DNA of 64,000 nt. It comes from Thermosulfurimonas marina (GTDB lineage Bacteria > Desulfobacterota > Thermodesulfobacteria > Thermodesulfobacteriales > Thermodesulfobacteriaceae). Positions 17,874 through 27,105 of this stretch are shown here, piece by piece. The notes beneath the pieces are model-generated. The model made no database searches and had not been told where the DNA came from. It was given only the letters and a program-made list of their open reading frames with translations. The translations under genes were made by a program, and so were the position numbers. Where the stretch lies: positions 992,001-1,056,000 of the forward strand of contig NZ_CP042909.1 of assembly GCF_012317585.1 (NCBI RefSeq), given 5' to 3'. Within the stretch, counting starts at the first letter, position 1. Each line of letters begins with the position of its first letter.

Positions 17874-20800
17874 CTAATTTCTCCCCAAAACCTCCAGGCA
17901 GGGTACCAGAACAAACGAAACCAGAGTAGCCGTCACGAGGCCTCCTATGACGGCTATAGCAAATCCTCGAAAGTACTCAGCCCCCGCTCCGAGGCCTACG
18001 GCTGTAGGAATAAGGGCAAAGATGGTTGTCAGGCTGGTGAGGAGGATTGGCCTGAGCCTGGTCTGAGCCGCTTCAATTAGGGCCTCCTTTCTGTCCATCC
18101 CTTCCCTTATTTTTTGTTCGGCAAAGTCGAGAAGGACGATGGCATTGTTGACACAGATTCCTATAAGGGTGAGCACGCCCATGGCTACCGAGATATTCAG
18201 GCCCTGACGGGTTATCCAGAGGGCCAGGATAGCCCCTACCAAGGAAAAAGGGGCCGTAGTCAATATCACCAAAGGGCGTTTCCAGGACTTAAACTCCGCA
18301 AACAATATAAGATAAACAAAAATGATCGCCCCGGAAAGGATAAAAACCATCTCCCATAGGCTCCTTTTGAGAACCTTGTATTGTCCGGTCACCTCCACCC
18401 GGTAGCCCCGGGGAAGCGAAAGGGCCGCAAGACGCCTCTTGAGGCTTGAGGCCACCTTGAATAGGTTCCCCTCCACCTCGGCCAGCAGGGTGACCTCCCG
18501 TTCGCCGTTGAGCCTGGTGATCTCTCCGGGTAGGTGTTCCACCCGGATATCAGCCACCTTCCTGAGGGGTACCAGTTCCCCTTTCGCTGTTCGGATAGGG
18601 AGAAGGGCAAGCCTTTTTAGGCCGAGAGCCTCGGGCCGATCAAATTCGAGAAGGACATCGATCTCCTCCCGCTGTCTCACGATGCGTGTGGCCTCAAGGC
18701 CCCAAAAGGTGGCCCTCAGGGTAGAAAACACCTCTTCCAGGCTCACCCCGAAACGGGCAAGGTCGGGATACCTCAGCCTTACTACGATCTGAGGCCTTTT
18801 TATCTTTAGAGGATTGACCACATTGGTAATGGCCGGATCCTCGTCCATGATCTCTTCTACTTTTCCGGCCAGGTACGCCAGGGTGTCGAGGTCTTCACCG
18901 TAGACAGTCACCCCGAAGAGGGCCGGAAGCCCAGAAAGACTCTCGTCCATCATCTCCTGGGTGGGCTGGTGATAAAGAAAGACCACCCCGGGAAAACGAG
19001 CATAAGCCCTCTTGAGATCGGCCATGATCTCTTCTGCTCCCCGGTAACGTTTCCCCTTGGGCTTGAGCTTGATCATAATCTCTCCCCGGTTGACACCCTC
19101 GATCTGATAACCCACCTCCGGGGAGCCGGTGCGACGATATACACAGGCCACATCGGGATCGGTCATGGCTAGGCGGACAAGCTCTTCTCCAATTCGATTG
19201 CTCTCCCTGAGAGAGGTGCCTGGGGGCATGATGTATTCTACCAGGATGGCCCCCTCGTCCACTGGAGGGAGGAGCTTTGCCGAGCCGAGAAAGACCGAAA
19301 GACCGGCCAAGGTAAGGCCCCCCATACTCAGAACGATCACTTTCCGGGGATGGTCAAGGCTATAGGAGAGGACCCGGGATAGGAGACCCCTCAGACCCGT
19401 GAGAAGCCTCCCGGCCGGGGGCCGGAGGGGGTCCCGCACCGGGGGCATATCCCCGAGAAGCACCGGGACGAACGAGAGGGAAAGGATGAGAGAGACCAGG
19501 AGGGCCAGACTCACCACCAGACCGAAGGGCCGCAGGAAAAGGCCGGCGATACCGGTCACCAGGGCCAGGGGGAGAAAGGCCGCCACAGTGGTGAAGGTCC
19601 CGGCGGCGTCGGGCGGGGCGATTTCTACCGTGCCTGCCAAGGCCGCCTCTGGGGGTGCTTTCCCCATTTCCAGGTGTCGGAAGACGTTCTCCGTGACCAC
19701 AATGGCGTCGTCCACGATCATCCCCACGGCAAGCGTGAGCGCCGAAAAAGTGATAACATTGAGCGAAAGCCCCAAGATCTTCATTAGGACTAGGGTGACC
19801 AGCAGGGTGAGGGGGATGGTGGCGGCCACTATGAGGGTAGGCCTCATCGTCCCCATGAAAAGATAGAGGACGGTCACTGCCAGGGCCGCCCCGAGCAAAA
19901 GATCACTGGAAATGGTTTCCCGGGCCTCTTTTATGATCTCTGATTGATCGTAGAATTTTTTGATCTTTGTTCCCGGAGGAAGGAGGGCCTTGAATTCCTC
20001 CACCGCGGTTTCCACGGCCCGTGCGACCTCAATAGAACTAGCACCGGGTTGCTTACGCACGTAAAAGGCCACTGCCGGTTGACCGTCTCCCCTGACCTCG
20101 TAATGCTTGGGAACCACTCCTTCAAAGACTTCGGCCACCGCCGAAAGAGGAACCGCCTCCCCATCGGCGCTCTTTAGATAGAGGTTTTTCAAGTCTTCAA
20201 TAGTTTGCAGACGGGCATCTCCACGGATCACATACTCCCGTCCACCTCTAGTAAGGAAACCGGCTATCTCAGAGGCATTGTGGCGTCTTAGAGCTAGCTC
20301 GAGATCCGAAATGCCGAGTCCGAGACGGGCAAGGGCCTCTGGCCTTACCCGGATAATAAAGGCCCGCCTATCACCCCCAAAGACCTCCACCGAGGAGACC
20401 CCGGGAATACCCATGAGCCGATTGGTGAGGGTAAACCGGATGAGATTTCGCAGTTCCACGAGGTCCTTCGAACCGTAGACCACATATCCGAGCACCTCCT
20501 GAAGGGTGGTACCGATGTTTTCGAGCCTGGGGACGGCTCCACGCGGCAAGAGACCAGCGGTCCGGGCGAGCCTCGCTTGAACGAGTTCTCGGGCCTCTCT
20601 GACCGAAATACCAGGGCCGAACTCCACCGTGACCTTGGAGATGCCCTGAACCGAGACCGAGGCCACCCGTTTGACCCCTGGTAGGCCTCGCATTTCGTCT
20701 TCAATAGGGCGGGTAACGAGAAGTTCCATATCCTCGGGAGCAGCCCCGGGATAATGAGTAACAATGTTTACCACCGGAAGATCAAGATTGGGGAAAAGAT

Positions 20801-20906
20801 CTACCGGCAGGTGCCAACGGGCGTACAACCCGGCAAAAACGATGGATGCAACCAAAAGAAGCATGAGGGGCGGTCTGTCAATAAGCCAGCGCAGAAATCC
20901 CCTCAT
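17874..20906 (-). CDS. RND-family efflux pump, inner membrane subunit (second pump)
   Basis: This is a 1010-residue AcrB/MdtB-type proton-driven transporter with the usual duplicated architecture: TM1, periplasmic porter loop, TM2-7, second loop, TM8-12. The proton-relay Asp pair lies in TM4 (LAVGMIVDDAIVVTENVFR). ATG at 20906 was chosen because it overlaps the upstream metallophosphoesterase stop (ATGA) and begins MRGFLRWLIDRPPL, typical of the family; the longer frame adds 28 non-family residues. It is distinct in sequence from the first pump in the operon, so the two may form a heteromeric trimer like MdtBC. Confidence 0.9.
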   Translation of the reverse strand: MRGFLRWLIDRPPLMLLLVASIVFAGLYARWHLPVDLFPNLDLPVVNIVTHYPGAAPEDMELLVTRPIEDEMRGLPGVKRVASVSVQGISKVTVEFGPGISVREARELVQARLARTAGLLPRGAVPRLENIGTTLQEVLGYVVYGSKDLVELRNLIRFTLTNRLMGIPGVSSVEVFGGDRRAFIIRVRPEALARLGLGISDLELALRRHNASEIAGFLTRGGREYVIRGDARLQTIEDLKNLYLKSADGEAVPLSAVAEVFEGVVPKHYEVRGDGQPAVAFYVRKQPGASSIEVARAVETAVEEFKALLPPGTKIKKFYDQSEIIKEARETISSDLLLGAALAVTVLYLFMGTMRPTLIVAATIPLTLLVTLVLMKILGLSLNVITFSALTLAVGMIVDDAIVVTENVFRHLEMGKAPPEAALAGTVEIAPPDAAGTFTTVAAFLPLALVTGIAGLFLRPFGLVVSLALLVSLILSLSFVPVLLGDMPPVRDPLRPPAGRLLTGLRGLLSRVLSYSLDHPRKVIVLSMGGLTLAGLSVFLGSAKLLPPVDEGAILVEYIMPPGTSLRESNRIGEELVRLAMTDPDVACVYRRTGSPEVGYQIEGVNRGEIMIKLKPKGKRYRGAEEIMADLKRAYARFPGVVFLYHQPTQEMMDESLSGLPALFGVTVYGEDLDTLAYLAGKVEEIMDEDPAITNVVNPLKIKRPQIVVRLRYPDLARFGVSLEEVFSTLRATFWGLEATRIVRQREEIDVLLEFDRPEALGLKRLALLPIRTAKGELVPLRKVADIRVEHLPGEITRLNGEREVTLLAEVEGNLFKVASSLKRRLAALSLPRGYRVEVTGQYKVLKRSLWEMVFILSGAIIFVYLILFAEFKSWKRPLVILTTAPFSLVGAILALWITRQGLNISVAMGVLTLIGICVNNAIVLLDFAEQKIREGMDRKEALIEAAQTRLRPILLTSLTTIFALIPTAVGLGAGAEYFRGFAIAVIGGLVTATLVSFVLVPCLEVLGRN

Positions 20907-21907
20907 TTGCCGGGTCCTTTTCGAAATTTTTTCCAGATCAGGGGAAAGATTAGCCCCAAAACGATCATCCACAGGGCCGCTTCTAACCAATGAGGGTCAA
21001 AGAGATAGGTGTAGACAAAGGAAAGAGTATGATCGAACCATTTGGGGCCCGGAACGAAAATGGGTTTCACTTCTACGTCAAGAACACCGTTTACGAGTTT
21101 CACTTTGAGATAATGGTAGAAGAAATGTCTCGGATCCCCGCCGTAAAGTCTAGCTCCTGCCCCGCCGCTGATGGTGTAAGGAAGGCCATTCCAGTTTCCA
21201 TGAAAATAACCATGGATGTGTCCGGCAAATACGTGAGAGACCCCGTAGTCCCTGAAAACCCTCGAAAGAAATTTGGCCTCTTTTTCGGGTAGACAATGAT
21301 ATTCGTGAGGCCGGGGATCATAAAGGGGAATGTGGAGAAAAACCAAACGGTGGTCGCAAAGGTCCCGGCTCTTCCTGAGTTCTCCTTCAAGCCAGGATCT
21401 TTCTTTGAGGTTAAGCTTGCTTGCGGCATCATCTAGGATCAAGAAACAGGTCCTTCCGATACGAAAGGAGTAATAAGGCCGGCCGAAGATCCGAGTATAA
21501 AGCGGATAACCGCCTCCTTTTAGTTCGTGATTGCCGATGACCGTAACCAGGGGTTTATGAAGGTTCTTTTGGATAAGATCCAAAAAAAGAGAATACGATG
21601 TCTTGCTTCCCGAATGGACCATATCTCCCAAAGCAATGACAAAGGAGATTTCAGGATCCTGGTCAATCTCCCTTAAGAGGCTTTCAAAGGCATAGATGCT
21701 GAACTGGCTATCTCCAAATACGGCGAATGAAAAATCATGCGGATCCTTAACCCTTATTCTAGAAAGATTGCGAGTATTCCAATCTGTAGCTGGAAGGGCG
21801 CAAACATGTTCATAGAACTCAAGCCCGAGAATGGCTCCCAACGCACCCAGAAGAACAAAGAATCGCAGGGATATTCTCCTAGCTTCTTTAAGAGGCACCT
21901 CACGCAC
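20903..21907 (-). CDS. Membrane-anchored calcineurin-like metallophosphoesterase
   Basis: This 334-residue protein has an N-terminal membrane segment (residues about 12-30), a metallophosphoesterase domain and a second C-terminal membrane helix (about 306-325). Metal motifs are FGDSQ, LGDMVHSG, GNHE, FLHIPLYDP and GHIHGYF. The first motif has Gln where many members have His. The topology would place the catalytic domain in the periplasm. It lies between an adaptor gene and an RND pump gene, overlapping the latter by four bases. A phosphoesterase inside an RND operon is unusual; the substrate could be a phospholipid, undecaprenyl or sugar phosphate, which is speculation. Confidence 0.88.
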   Translation of the reverse strand: MREVPLKEARRISLRFFVLLGALGAILGLEFYEHVCALPATDWNTRNLSRIRVKDPHDFSFAVFGDSQFSIYAFESLLREIDQDPEISFVIALGDMVHSGSKTSYSLFLDLIQKNLHKPLVTVIGNHELKGGGYPLYTRIFGRPYYSFRIGRTCFLILDDAASKLNLKERSWLEGELRKSRDLCDHRLVFLHIPLYDPRPHEYHCLPEKEAKFLSRVFRDYGVSHVFAGHIHGYFHGNWNGLPYTISGGAGARLYGGDPRHFFYHYLKVKLVNGVLDVEVKPIFVPGPKWFDHTLSFVYTYLFDPHWLEAALWMIVLGLIFPLIWKKFRKGPGK

Positions 21908-21911
21908 CTTC

Positions 21912-22958
21912 CTAATCGGGAACTCTGTAAATCCGACTAAAATCTCGATAAAAGAGTTCGTAGGCCCCCTTAATCACCACCCTTTCCCCTTCTCGGAGAC
22001 CAGAGACGACCTCTACGAAACCATCCCCGGAAAGCCCGGTCTTGACCATCCGCTTCTCCAACCCCTTTTCGCTTTTGACGAAGACGTAAGCCCTTTCGGC
22101 TTCGTCATAGACGAGGGCCTCTTTGGGGACGGCCAGGGCCTTTCGATGTTCCTCGAGGATCACCACTCCCCTCACGGACTCACCCGGGGCCAGGGACCTT
22201 GAAATATCCCTCCCTTCGAGAAAGACCGTTATCCCTCCCGCCGGGGTCCGTTCGGGGGCCATCCTCGCCACCTTGGCGGAAAGGGTGCGGTCCGGAAGCT
22301 GGATCAGGGCCGGTTTGCCGGAGAGGCTGACGCCTTCCGGGGGGAAGATGATGGCCTTGACCCAGAGAGCCTTCGGGTCCAGGACTTCAGCCAGAACCGC
22401 TCCCTTTTCCACCCTCTGACCGATAGAGACCCTTCGCCGGGTAAAGATTCCCGAAATCGGGGCCCTGATCCGCAGCCGGGTTTCAAAAAGGTGTAGTTCG
22501 TTTTTCCGGGCCGCGAGTTCGTTTTTGAGTTGTAGAAGGTGTTCTTCGGCGTTAAGGAGCTCTCCGTAAGGGACGATCTTGGCCTTAACTCCTTCCCTCT
22601 TTAACCTCACAGCCTCCTCGGCCAGAAAGATTTCCTTTTCAAGAACGGCCACTTGTGACCTTAGGGTGGCAAGCCTTCTTTTCACCTCCGGGCCGCCCAG
22701 GACGAAGAGGACTTCTCCGGCCCTCACCTGGCTCTCATCGGGAACGCCTATCGAGACGATCCGACCCGGCGTGAGCGCCGTTATCCTTACGCTCTTTTTG
22801 GACAACACCTTCCCCACAAAAGGGACAGTCCGACGAAAGTCTCTTCTCACCGGGGTAGAAACTTTGATGAGAGACGGTTTGACTTTGGCCGCTTCTACGA
22901 ATTTGATCAAAGATATAATCAGAAAAAGTACGCAAGCGACCGAAAAGATAGTCCTCAT
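21912..22958 (-). CDS. RND periplasmic adaptor (membrane fusion protein), second copy
   Basis: This 348-residue HlyD/AcrA-type adaptor has an N-terminal signal anchor (about residues 4-24) and a lipoyl half-motif LTPGRIVSIGVPDESQVRAG. A helical hairpin (about 90-155, rich in Lys/Glu/Leu) comes next, then the second lipoyl half RAPISGIFTRR, beta-barrel and membrane-proximal domains ending KGAYELFYRDF. It links an RND pump to an outer-membrane channel. It lies six bases after the first pump gene and four bases before the metallophosphoesterase. Confidence 0.9.
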   Translation of the reverse strand: MRTIFSVACVLFLIISLIKFVEAAKVKPSLIKVSTPVRRDFRRTVPFVGKVLSKKSVRITALTPGRIVSIGVPDESQVRAGEVLFVLGGPEVKRRLATLRSQVAVLEKEIFLAEEAVRLKREGVKAKIVPYGELLNAEEHLLQLKNELAARKNELHLFETRLRIRAPISGIFTRRRVSIGQRVEKGAVLAEVLDPKALWVKAIIFPPEGVSLSGKPALIQLPDRTLSAKVARMAPERTPAGGITVFLEGRDISRSLAPGESVRGVVILEEHRKALAVPKEALVYDEAERAYVFVKSEKGLEKRMVKTGLSGDGFVEVVSGLREGERVVIKGAYELFYRDFSRIYRVPD

Positions 22959-22963
22959 TTTTC

Positions 22964-25900
22964 TTAACCTGTTGGATATTCTCTTTTAATAAGCGCCAAT
23001 AAGGCCGGCAAAACCACGAGAACCAGCGGCAATTGAAGACAGAGACCAGAAATTATGGCGATGGCCAGGGGCTTCAGCATAGCTGCTCCCTGACCAATTC
23101 CGAGAGCCAGGGGCATAAGGGCCAAAATGGCAGCCACCGTGGTCATGGCCACCGCCCGCAGGCGATTTCTCCCGGCAAGGATCAAGGCCGTTTTATACGG
23201 TACATGGCGCGGAAGCAAACGATATTCGGAGAGATAGAAAATGGCTGTTTCGGTAACAATGCCCACGATCATGGTAAGCCCCATCATGGAGGAGATATTG
23301 ATCTCGGTATGGGTAATCCAGAGACCTACAAAGACTCCCGCCAGAGACAAAAGGGTGGTTGCCATTACGGCGATAGCCATCCGGAAACTTTCATAGAGAA
23401 ATAGGAGAAGCAAAAAGACCAGAAGCACCGCGGACACGAAAACGGCCAAAAGCCCGGCAAAGGCAATTTGTTGCTGACGGTAAAGACCACCGAGCTCATA
23501 ATAGACCCCTTTGGGAATGAGTCCCGGACGATTAAGCACCCTCTTTACATCCCGGATGACCGATCCCATATCCCGACCGCTGATACGTCCGGTAACGGCC
23601 ACCATCCTCTTTAGGTCTTCGTGCATTATCTGGGGTTGACCGGTGAGCACCTCCACCCTGGCGATACGCCTCAAAGGGAAGAAATGTCCATCGGGAGCCC
23701 GCAGGCGGAGGGCCTCAACCTTGGAGGCGGTATCTCTGAGATGGCTTGGGATCCAGACTCGAACTCCCACCATTTTGGGAGTCTTCTGGATCTGGGTGGT
23801 GACCGTGCCACCAAGGTAATAAGAGAGCATTCTGGTTACCCATTCGGGATCCACCCCTTCAAGGGCCGCTCGATCCCGGTCCACATGGATGACCAGAGCG
23901 TCGCCGGCAAGGACGATCCCATCTCTTACATCCACCACGCCGGAGATCTTTCTTATTTCTTCAGCTACTTTGGGAGCCAGTTTCCGCAAGAGAGTACCGT
24001 TATCGGAAAAGAGCTTTATCTCTATGGGCTGCGGGACAGCCGTAAGATCTCCAATGAGATCTTCCATCAACTGGGCCATCTCGATCTCAAGCCCTGGGAC
24101 CCTGCGCTCGATACGGCCTCTTATGTCCTCCATCACAGCCTCGATATCCCTCCGGGGTGGGGGCTTCAACCGGACGAAGAAATCGCCCTCGTTGGCCTCA
24201 GTAATATGGCCCCCCAGAGAGAGTCCGGTCCTCCGGGAATAGGTCTCTACGTCTGGCGTCTCTTGCAATATCATCTCGACCTGACGCAGGAGACGATCCG
24301 TTTCGGTAAGGGAGGTCCCAGAAGGAGCTCGATAATCAAGTACAAACCCTCCCTCATCCATTTTAGGCATGAAGCCAGAGCCTAACCGATGATAAGCTAT
24401 CCAGCCGATACCCACCAAAATCAAAAGTACTGGAATAATGAGCCAGGGTCGAGCCATAATTCTCTTCATGAAACTTTCATATCTTTCATAGAACCAGGAA
24501 GCCCATCTCCCGGGCCTTTCCTTTTCGGCGTCTTTCTGGGTAAGCAGATGATTTGCCAGGATAGGAACCCCCAACCAGGCCACAAAAAAGGAGATCAGGA
24601 GGCTTGCGGCCATGGTAAGAGAGAGGGCCTTAAAAAAGGCCCCGGTTACCCCGGAGAGAAAGGCCAGGGGAGCAAAAATGATGGTCGTCGAGGCCGAGGA
24701 GCCGGCAAGCGGCCTAGAAAGCTCCCGAACGGCCGTGGCAATGCCAAGCTCCTGATTGGCCAGTTCTCCAAGCCTTCTTACGATATGTTCCTCCATGACG
24801 ATCATGTCGTCGATGATGAGACCCACGGCCGCGGCCAGGCCTCCCAGGGTCATGATGTTGAAGCTCATGTGGAGGACGTAGAGGAGGATAATGGTAGCTG
24901 CGAGGACACTCGGAACCAAGACGGCGGCAATAAAGGTCATCTTGAGATTTCGCAAAAACAGCCAAAGGACCAGGGCGGCAAAAAGGAGGCCTATAAGCAC
25001 CGCATCCCTTACGCTCCCGGCCGCCGAGAGGATGAGCTCGCTCTGGTCATACCACTTGGCAATTTTGATTCCTAGGGGAAGATGTTTGCGAAATTCAGCC
25101 AGCTTTTTCTTGACCTCCTTAGCTATTTCAACGGTATTACCCCGAGGTTGTTGATAAATTAGGAGGAGTACGGCATCGTGGCCGTCGGCTGTGACCCTGA
25201 TCCATTGAGGAGCGGTACCTCGGCGGACGGTGGCAATATCGTCCAGACGAACAAGTCCATTCTTGCCGGCCCGGATGATGGTCTCTTTGATTTCTTTCAG
25301 GCTCTGAAAGCGGGTGTCCGAGATGACTAGATAGAGTTTATAGTGGTCTTCCAAACGTCCTACGGCCTTGATGACATTGGCCGCTGAAAGGGCCCTGGCA
25401 ACATCGTCTATCGAAAGCCCCAAGGCATCCAGCTTGGCCGGATCGATCATGACCTCGTATTCTTCCTCCGCCCCTCCTTGGACTCCAACCTTGGCCACCC
25501 CTTTAACGGTGGAAACCAGAGGCCGTAACTGGTAAAGGGCTAGATCCCTCAGTTCAACCAGAGAATGGGTGTCAGAGGTGAGACTATAGGCCAAAACTGG
25601 AAAGACGGTGGGGTCCATGCGCCTTACGGTGAAAGAAGTTCCCCGGGGGAGGCGGGGAAGGACCTGGTTTATGGCCGATTCTACCTGAAGCATGGCCGCC
25701 ACCATGTCTTCTCCCCAATCGAAGTTGATGGAGATATCGGCGCTGCCTCGGCTGGTAGTGGAGCGGATGCTTCGTACTCCAGGAACAGACCTGATGGCCT
25801 CCTCCACCGGGCGGGTCACCTCAATGGCCATGCGTTCCGCGGGTCGGTCACCAGCCTCTAGTTTCACCTCCACGCGGGGAAAATCCACGTGGGGGAAGAG

Positions 25901-26005
25901 GGCCACCGGGAGTCTAAAACTGGCAGCCAGTCCTCCTAGAGCCAATATAGCAATCAAAAAGAGAATCGAACGGCGGTGGCTTTGCATCCACTCAACCACA
26001 TTCAC
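22964..26005 (-). CDS. RND-family efflux pump, inner membrane subunit (first pump)
   Basis: This 1013-residue AcrB/CusA superfamily transporter starts MNVVEWMQSHRRSILFLIAI. The porter domain contains VTRPVEEAIRSVPGV and SRGSADISINFDWG. TM4 carries the Asp pair in AAAVGLIIDDMIVMEEHIV, needed for proton flow. No Met-rich metal pathway typical of CusA is evident, so drugs, bile-like compounds or lipids are as likely as metals. The start overlaps the upstream adaptor stop by four bases. Together with a second pump, two adaptors and one outer-membrane channel it forms a large efflux operon. Confidence 0.92.
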   Translation of the reverse strand: MNVVEWMQSHRRSILFLIAILALGGLAASFRLPVALFPHVDFPRVEVKLEAGDRPAERMAIEVTRPVEEAIRSVPGVRSIRSTTSRGSADISINFDWGEDMVAAMLQVESAINQVLPRLPRGTSFTVRRMDPTVFPVLAYSLTSDTHSLVELRDLALYQLRPLVSTVKGVAKVGVQGGAEEEYEVMIDPAKLDALGLSIDDVARALSAANVIKAVGRLEDHYKLYLVISDTRFQSLKEIKETIIRAGKNGLVRLDDIATVRRGTAPQWIRVTADGHDAVLLLIYQQPRGNTVEIAKEVKKKLAEFRKHLPLGIKIAKWYDQSELILSAAGSVRDAVLIGLLFAALVLWLFLRNLKMTFIAAVLVPSVLAATIILLYVLHMSFNIMTLGGLAAAVGLIIDDMIVMEEHIVRRLGELANQELGIATAVRELSRPLAGSSASTTIIFAPLAFLSGVTGAFFKALSLTMAASLLISFFVAWLGVPILANHLLTQKDAEKERPGRWASWFYERYESFMKRIMARPWLIIPVLLILVGIGWIAYHRLGSGFMPKMDEGGFVLDYRAPSGTSLTETDRLLRQVEMILQETPDVETYSRRTGLSLGGHITEANEGDFFVRLKPPPRRDIEAVMEDIRGRIERRVPGLEIEMAQLMEDLIGDLTAVPQPIEIKLFSDNGTLLRKLAPKVAEEIRKISGVVDVRDGIVLAGDALVIHVDRDRAALEGVDPEWVTRMLSYYLGGTVTTQIQKTPKMVGVRVWIPSHLRDTASKVEALRLRAPDGHFFPLRRIARVEVLTGQPQIMHEDLKRMVAVTGRISGRDMGSVIRDVKRVLNRPGLIPKGVYYELGGLYRQQQIAFAGLLAVFVSAVLLVFLLLLFLYESFRMAIAVMATTLLSLAGVFVGLWITHTEINISSMMGLTMIVGIVTETAIFYLSEYRLLPRHVPYKTALILAGRNRLRAVAMTTVAAILALMPLALGIGQGAAMLKPLAIAIISGLCLQLPLVLVVLPALLALIKREYPTG

Positions 26006-27105
26006 TCTCTTTTCTCCGTCCGAACGGCTATTCCGTCTTCAAGTTCATAATTCCCAAGGATGACCACCAAATCTCCGGGATGGAGATCCTGGCCGATAAC
26101 CTCCACCTGAGATTCGGTTTCCAGACCCATCTTGACCGTGTGTTTCCGGGCTCGACCATCCTTGATGGTAAAAAGGACATAATGATCTCCTTCCGGAAGA
26201 ACCGCAGAACGAGGAACAAGGAGAGCTTCTTTAGCAGCAACGATTATCTCGCCCCGGACATACTCATTAAGAAGTAGGTCTTTGTGAGAGACAGGGACTA
26301 CAAAGACGTTCACCAGCCGAGTTGAAGGATTCACCGAGCGGGAGACGGCCCGGATAATGCCTTCTATGGCAGACTTAGCCGGTCTGTTAACCGGGAAGAG
26401 TCTTACTTTTTCTCCAGGTTTCAGGCGAGAAATATCCTCTGGTTCGACTCCTAGTCTGACTTCAAGGGCCCCTTCGGTTACGATCTCTAGCAAAGGGCCT
26501 CCTGCCGGGACGATGGCTCCTTCCTGGACATAAACCTTGCCGACGATCCCGTCTTGCGAGGCCTTGAGGGTCTTGGTCTTTCCGAGTCCCTTCTTCTTGA
26601 GACTTTCAAGCCTAAGTCTGGCCTCCTGAAAGGCCTGTTCCGCCTGAAGCAGTTCCTGATTGGTGGCCAATTTGAGAGCCTTTTTCTTTTTGAGCTGAGC
26701 GAGTTTCTTTTTGGCCATCTTGTAGGCCGTTTGGGCCACCTCAAGCTTCAAAAGGCTATCTGGACTTGGAGCGAGCTCAAGCAAGGGGGTTCCGGGGCTA
26801 ATCTCTTCGCCTTCACTCACAAAAATACGCCTTACCTGGCTTTCAAAGGGTATCGAGATAATCTCCACCGCTCCTGGAGCGGGGATGACCGTTCCGTAAG
26901 CTACTTCAGTCTCGAAGATCTTTCCCTTTCTTACTCGAGCAACCTTTACGGCGACCGTCTTTCTAAAAAATGTTTGGGGATAGCGGTTATCGTTTTTAGA
27001 ACTCGGAGAGGAGTAACCGGTTAAATGCCAGAAGATGGCCCCTATAAGAGGGACCAGGATTAGGATAGCCAACCTTTTTTTGTTTATCCCGAATCTATCT
27101 TTCAT
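26002..27105 (-). CDS. RND periplasmic adaptor (membrane fusion protein), first copy
   Basis: This 367-residue adaptor has an N-terminal membrane anchor (residues about 10-30). The first lipoyl half is around SIPFESQVRRIFVSEGEE, followed by a coiled-coil hairpin (about 120-170, with AQLKKKKALKLATNQE). The second lipoyl half is SQDGIVGKVYVQEG, and the beta-barrel and C-terminal domains follow. It begins one base after the stop of the outer-membrane channel gene and overlaps the first pump gene. It is only distantly similar to the second adaptor, so each pump may have its own adaptor or both may form a mixed hexamer. Confidence 0.9.
   Translation of the reverse strand: MKDRFGINKKRLAILILVPLIGAIFWHLTGYSSPSSKNDNRYPQTFFRKTVAVKVARVRKGKIFETEVAYGTVIPAPGAVEIISIPFESQVRRIFVSEGEEISPGTPLLELAPSPDSLLKLEVAQTAYKMAKKKLAQLKKKKALKLATNQELLQAEQAFQEARLRLESLKKKGLGKTKTLKASQDGIVGKVYVQEGAIVPAGGPLLEIVTEGALEVRLGVEPEDISRLKPGEKVRLFPVNRPAKSAIEGIIRAVSRSVNPSTRLVNVFVVPVSHKDLLLNEYVRGEIIVAAKEALLVPRSAVLPEGDHYVLFTIKDGRARKHTVKMGLETESQVEVIGQDLHPGDLVVILGNYELEDGIAVRTEKRE

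Noticed and set aside
22964-26005. Assignment of the first RND pump as a Cu/Ag exporter (CusA)
   Set aside because: No Met-rich metal pathway or CusF-like partner is seen, so the substrate is left open.
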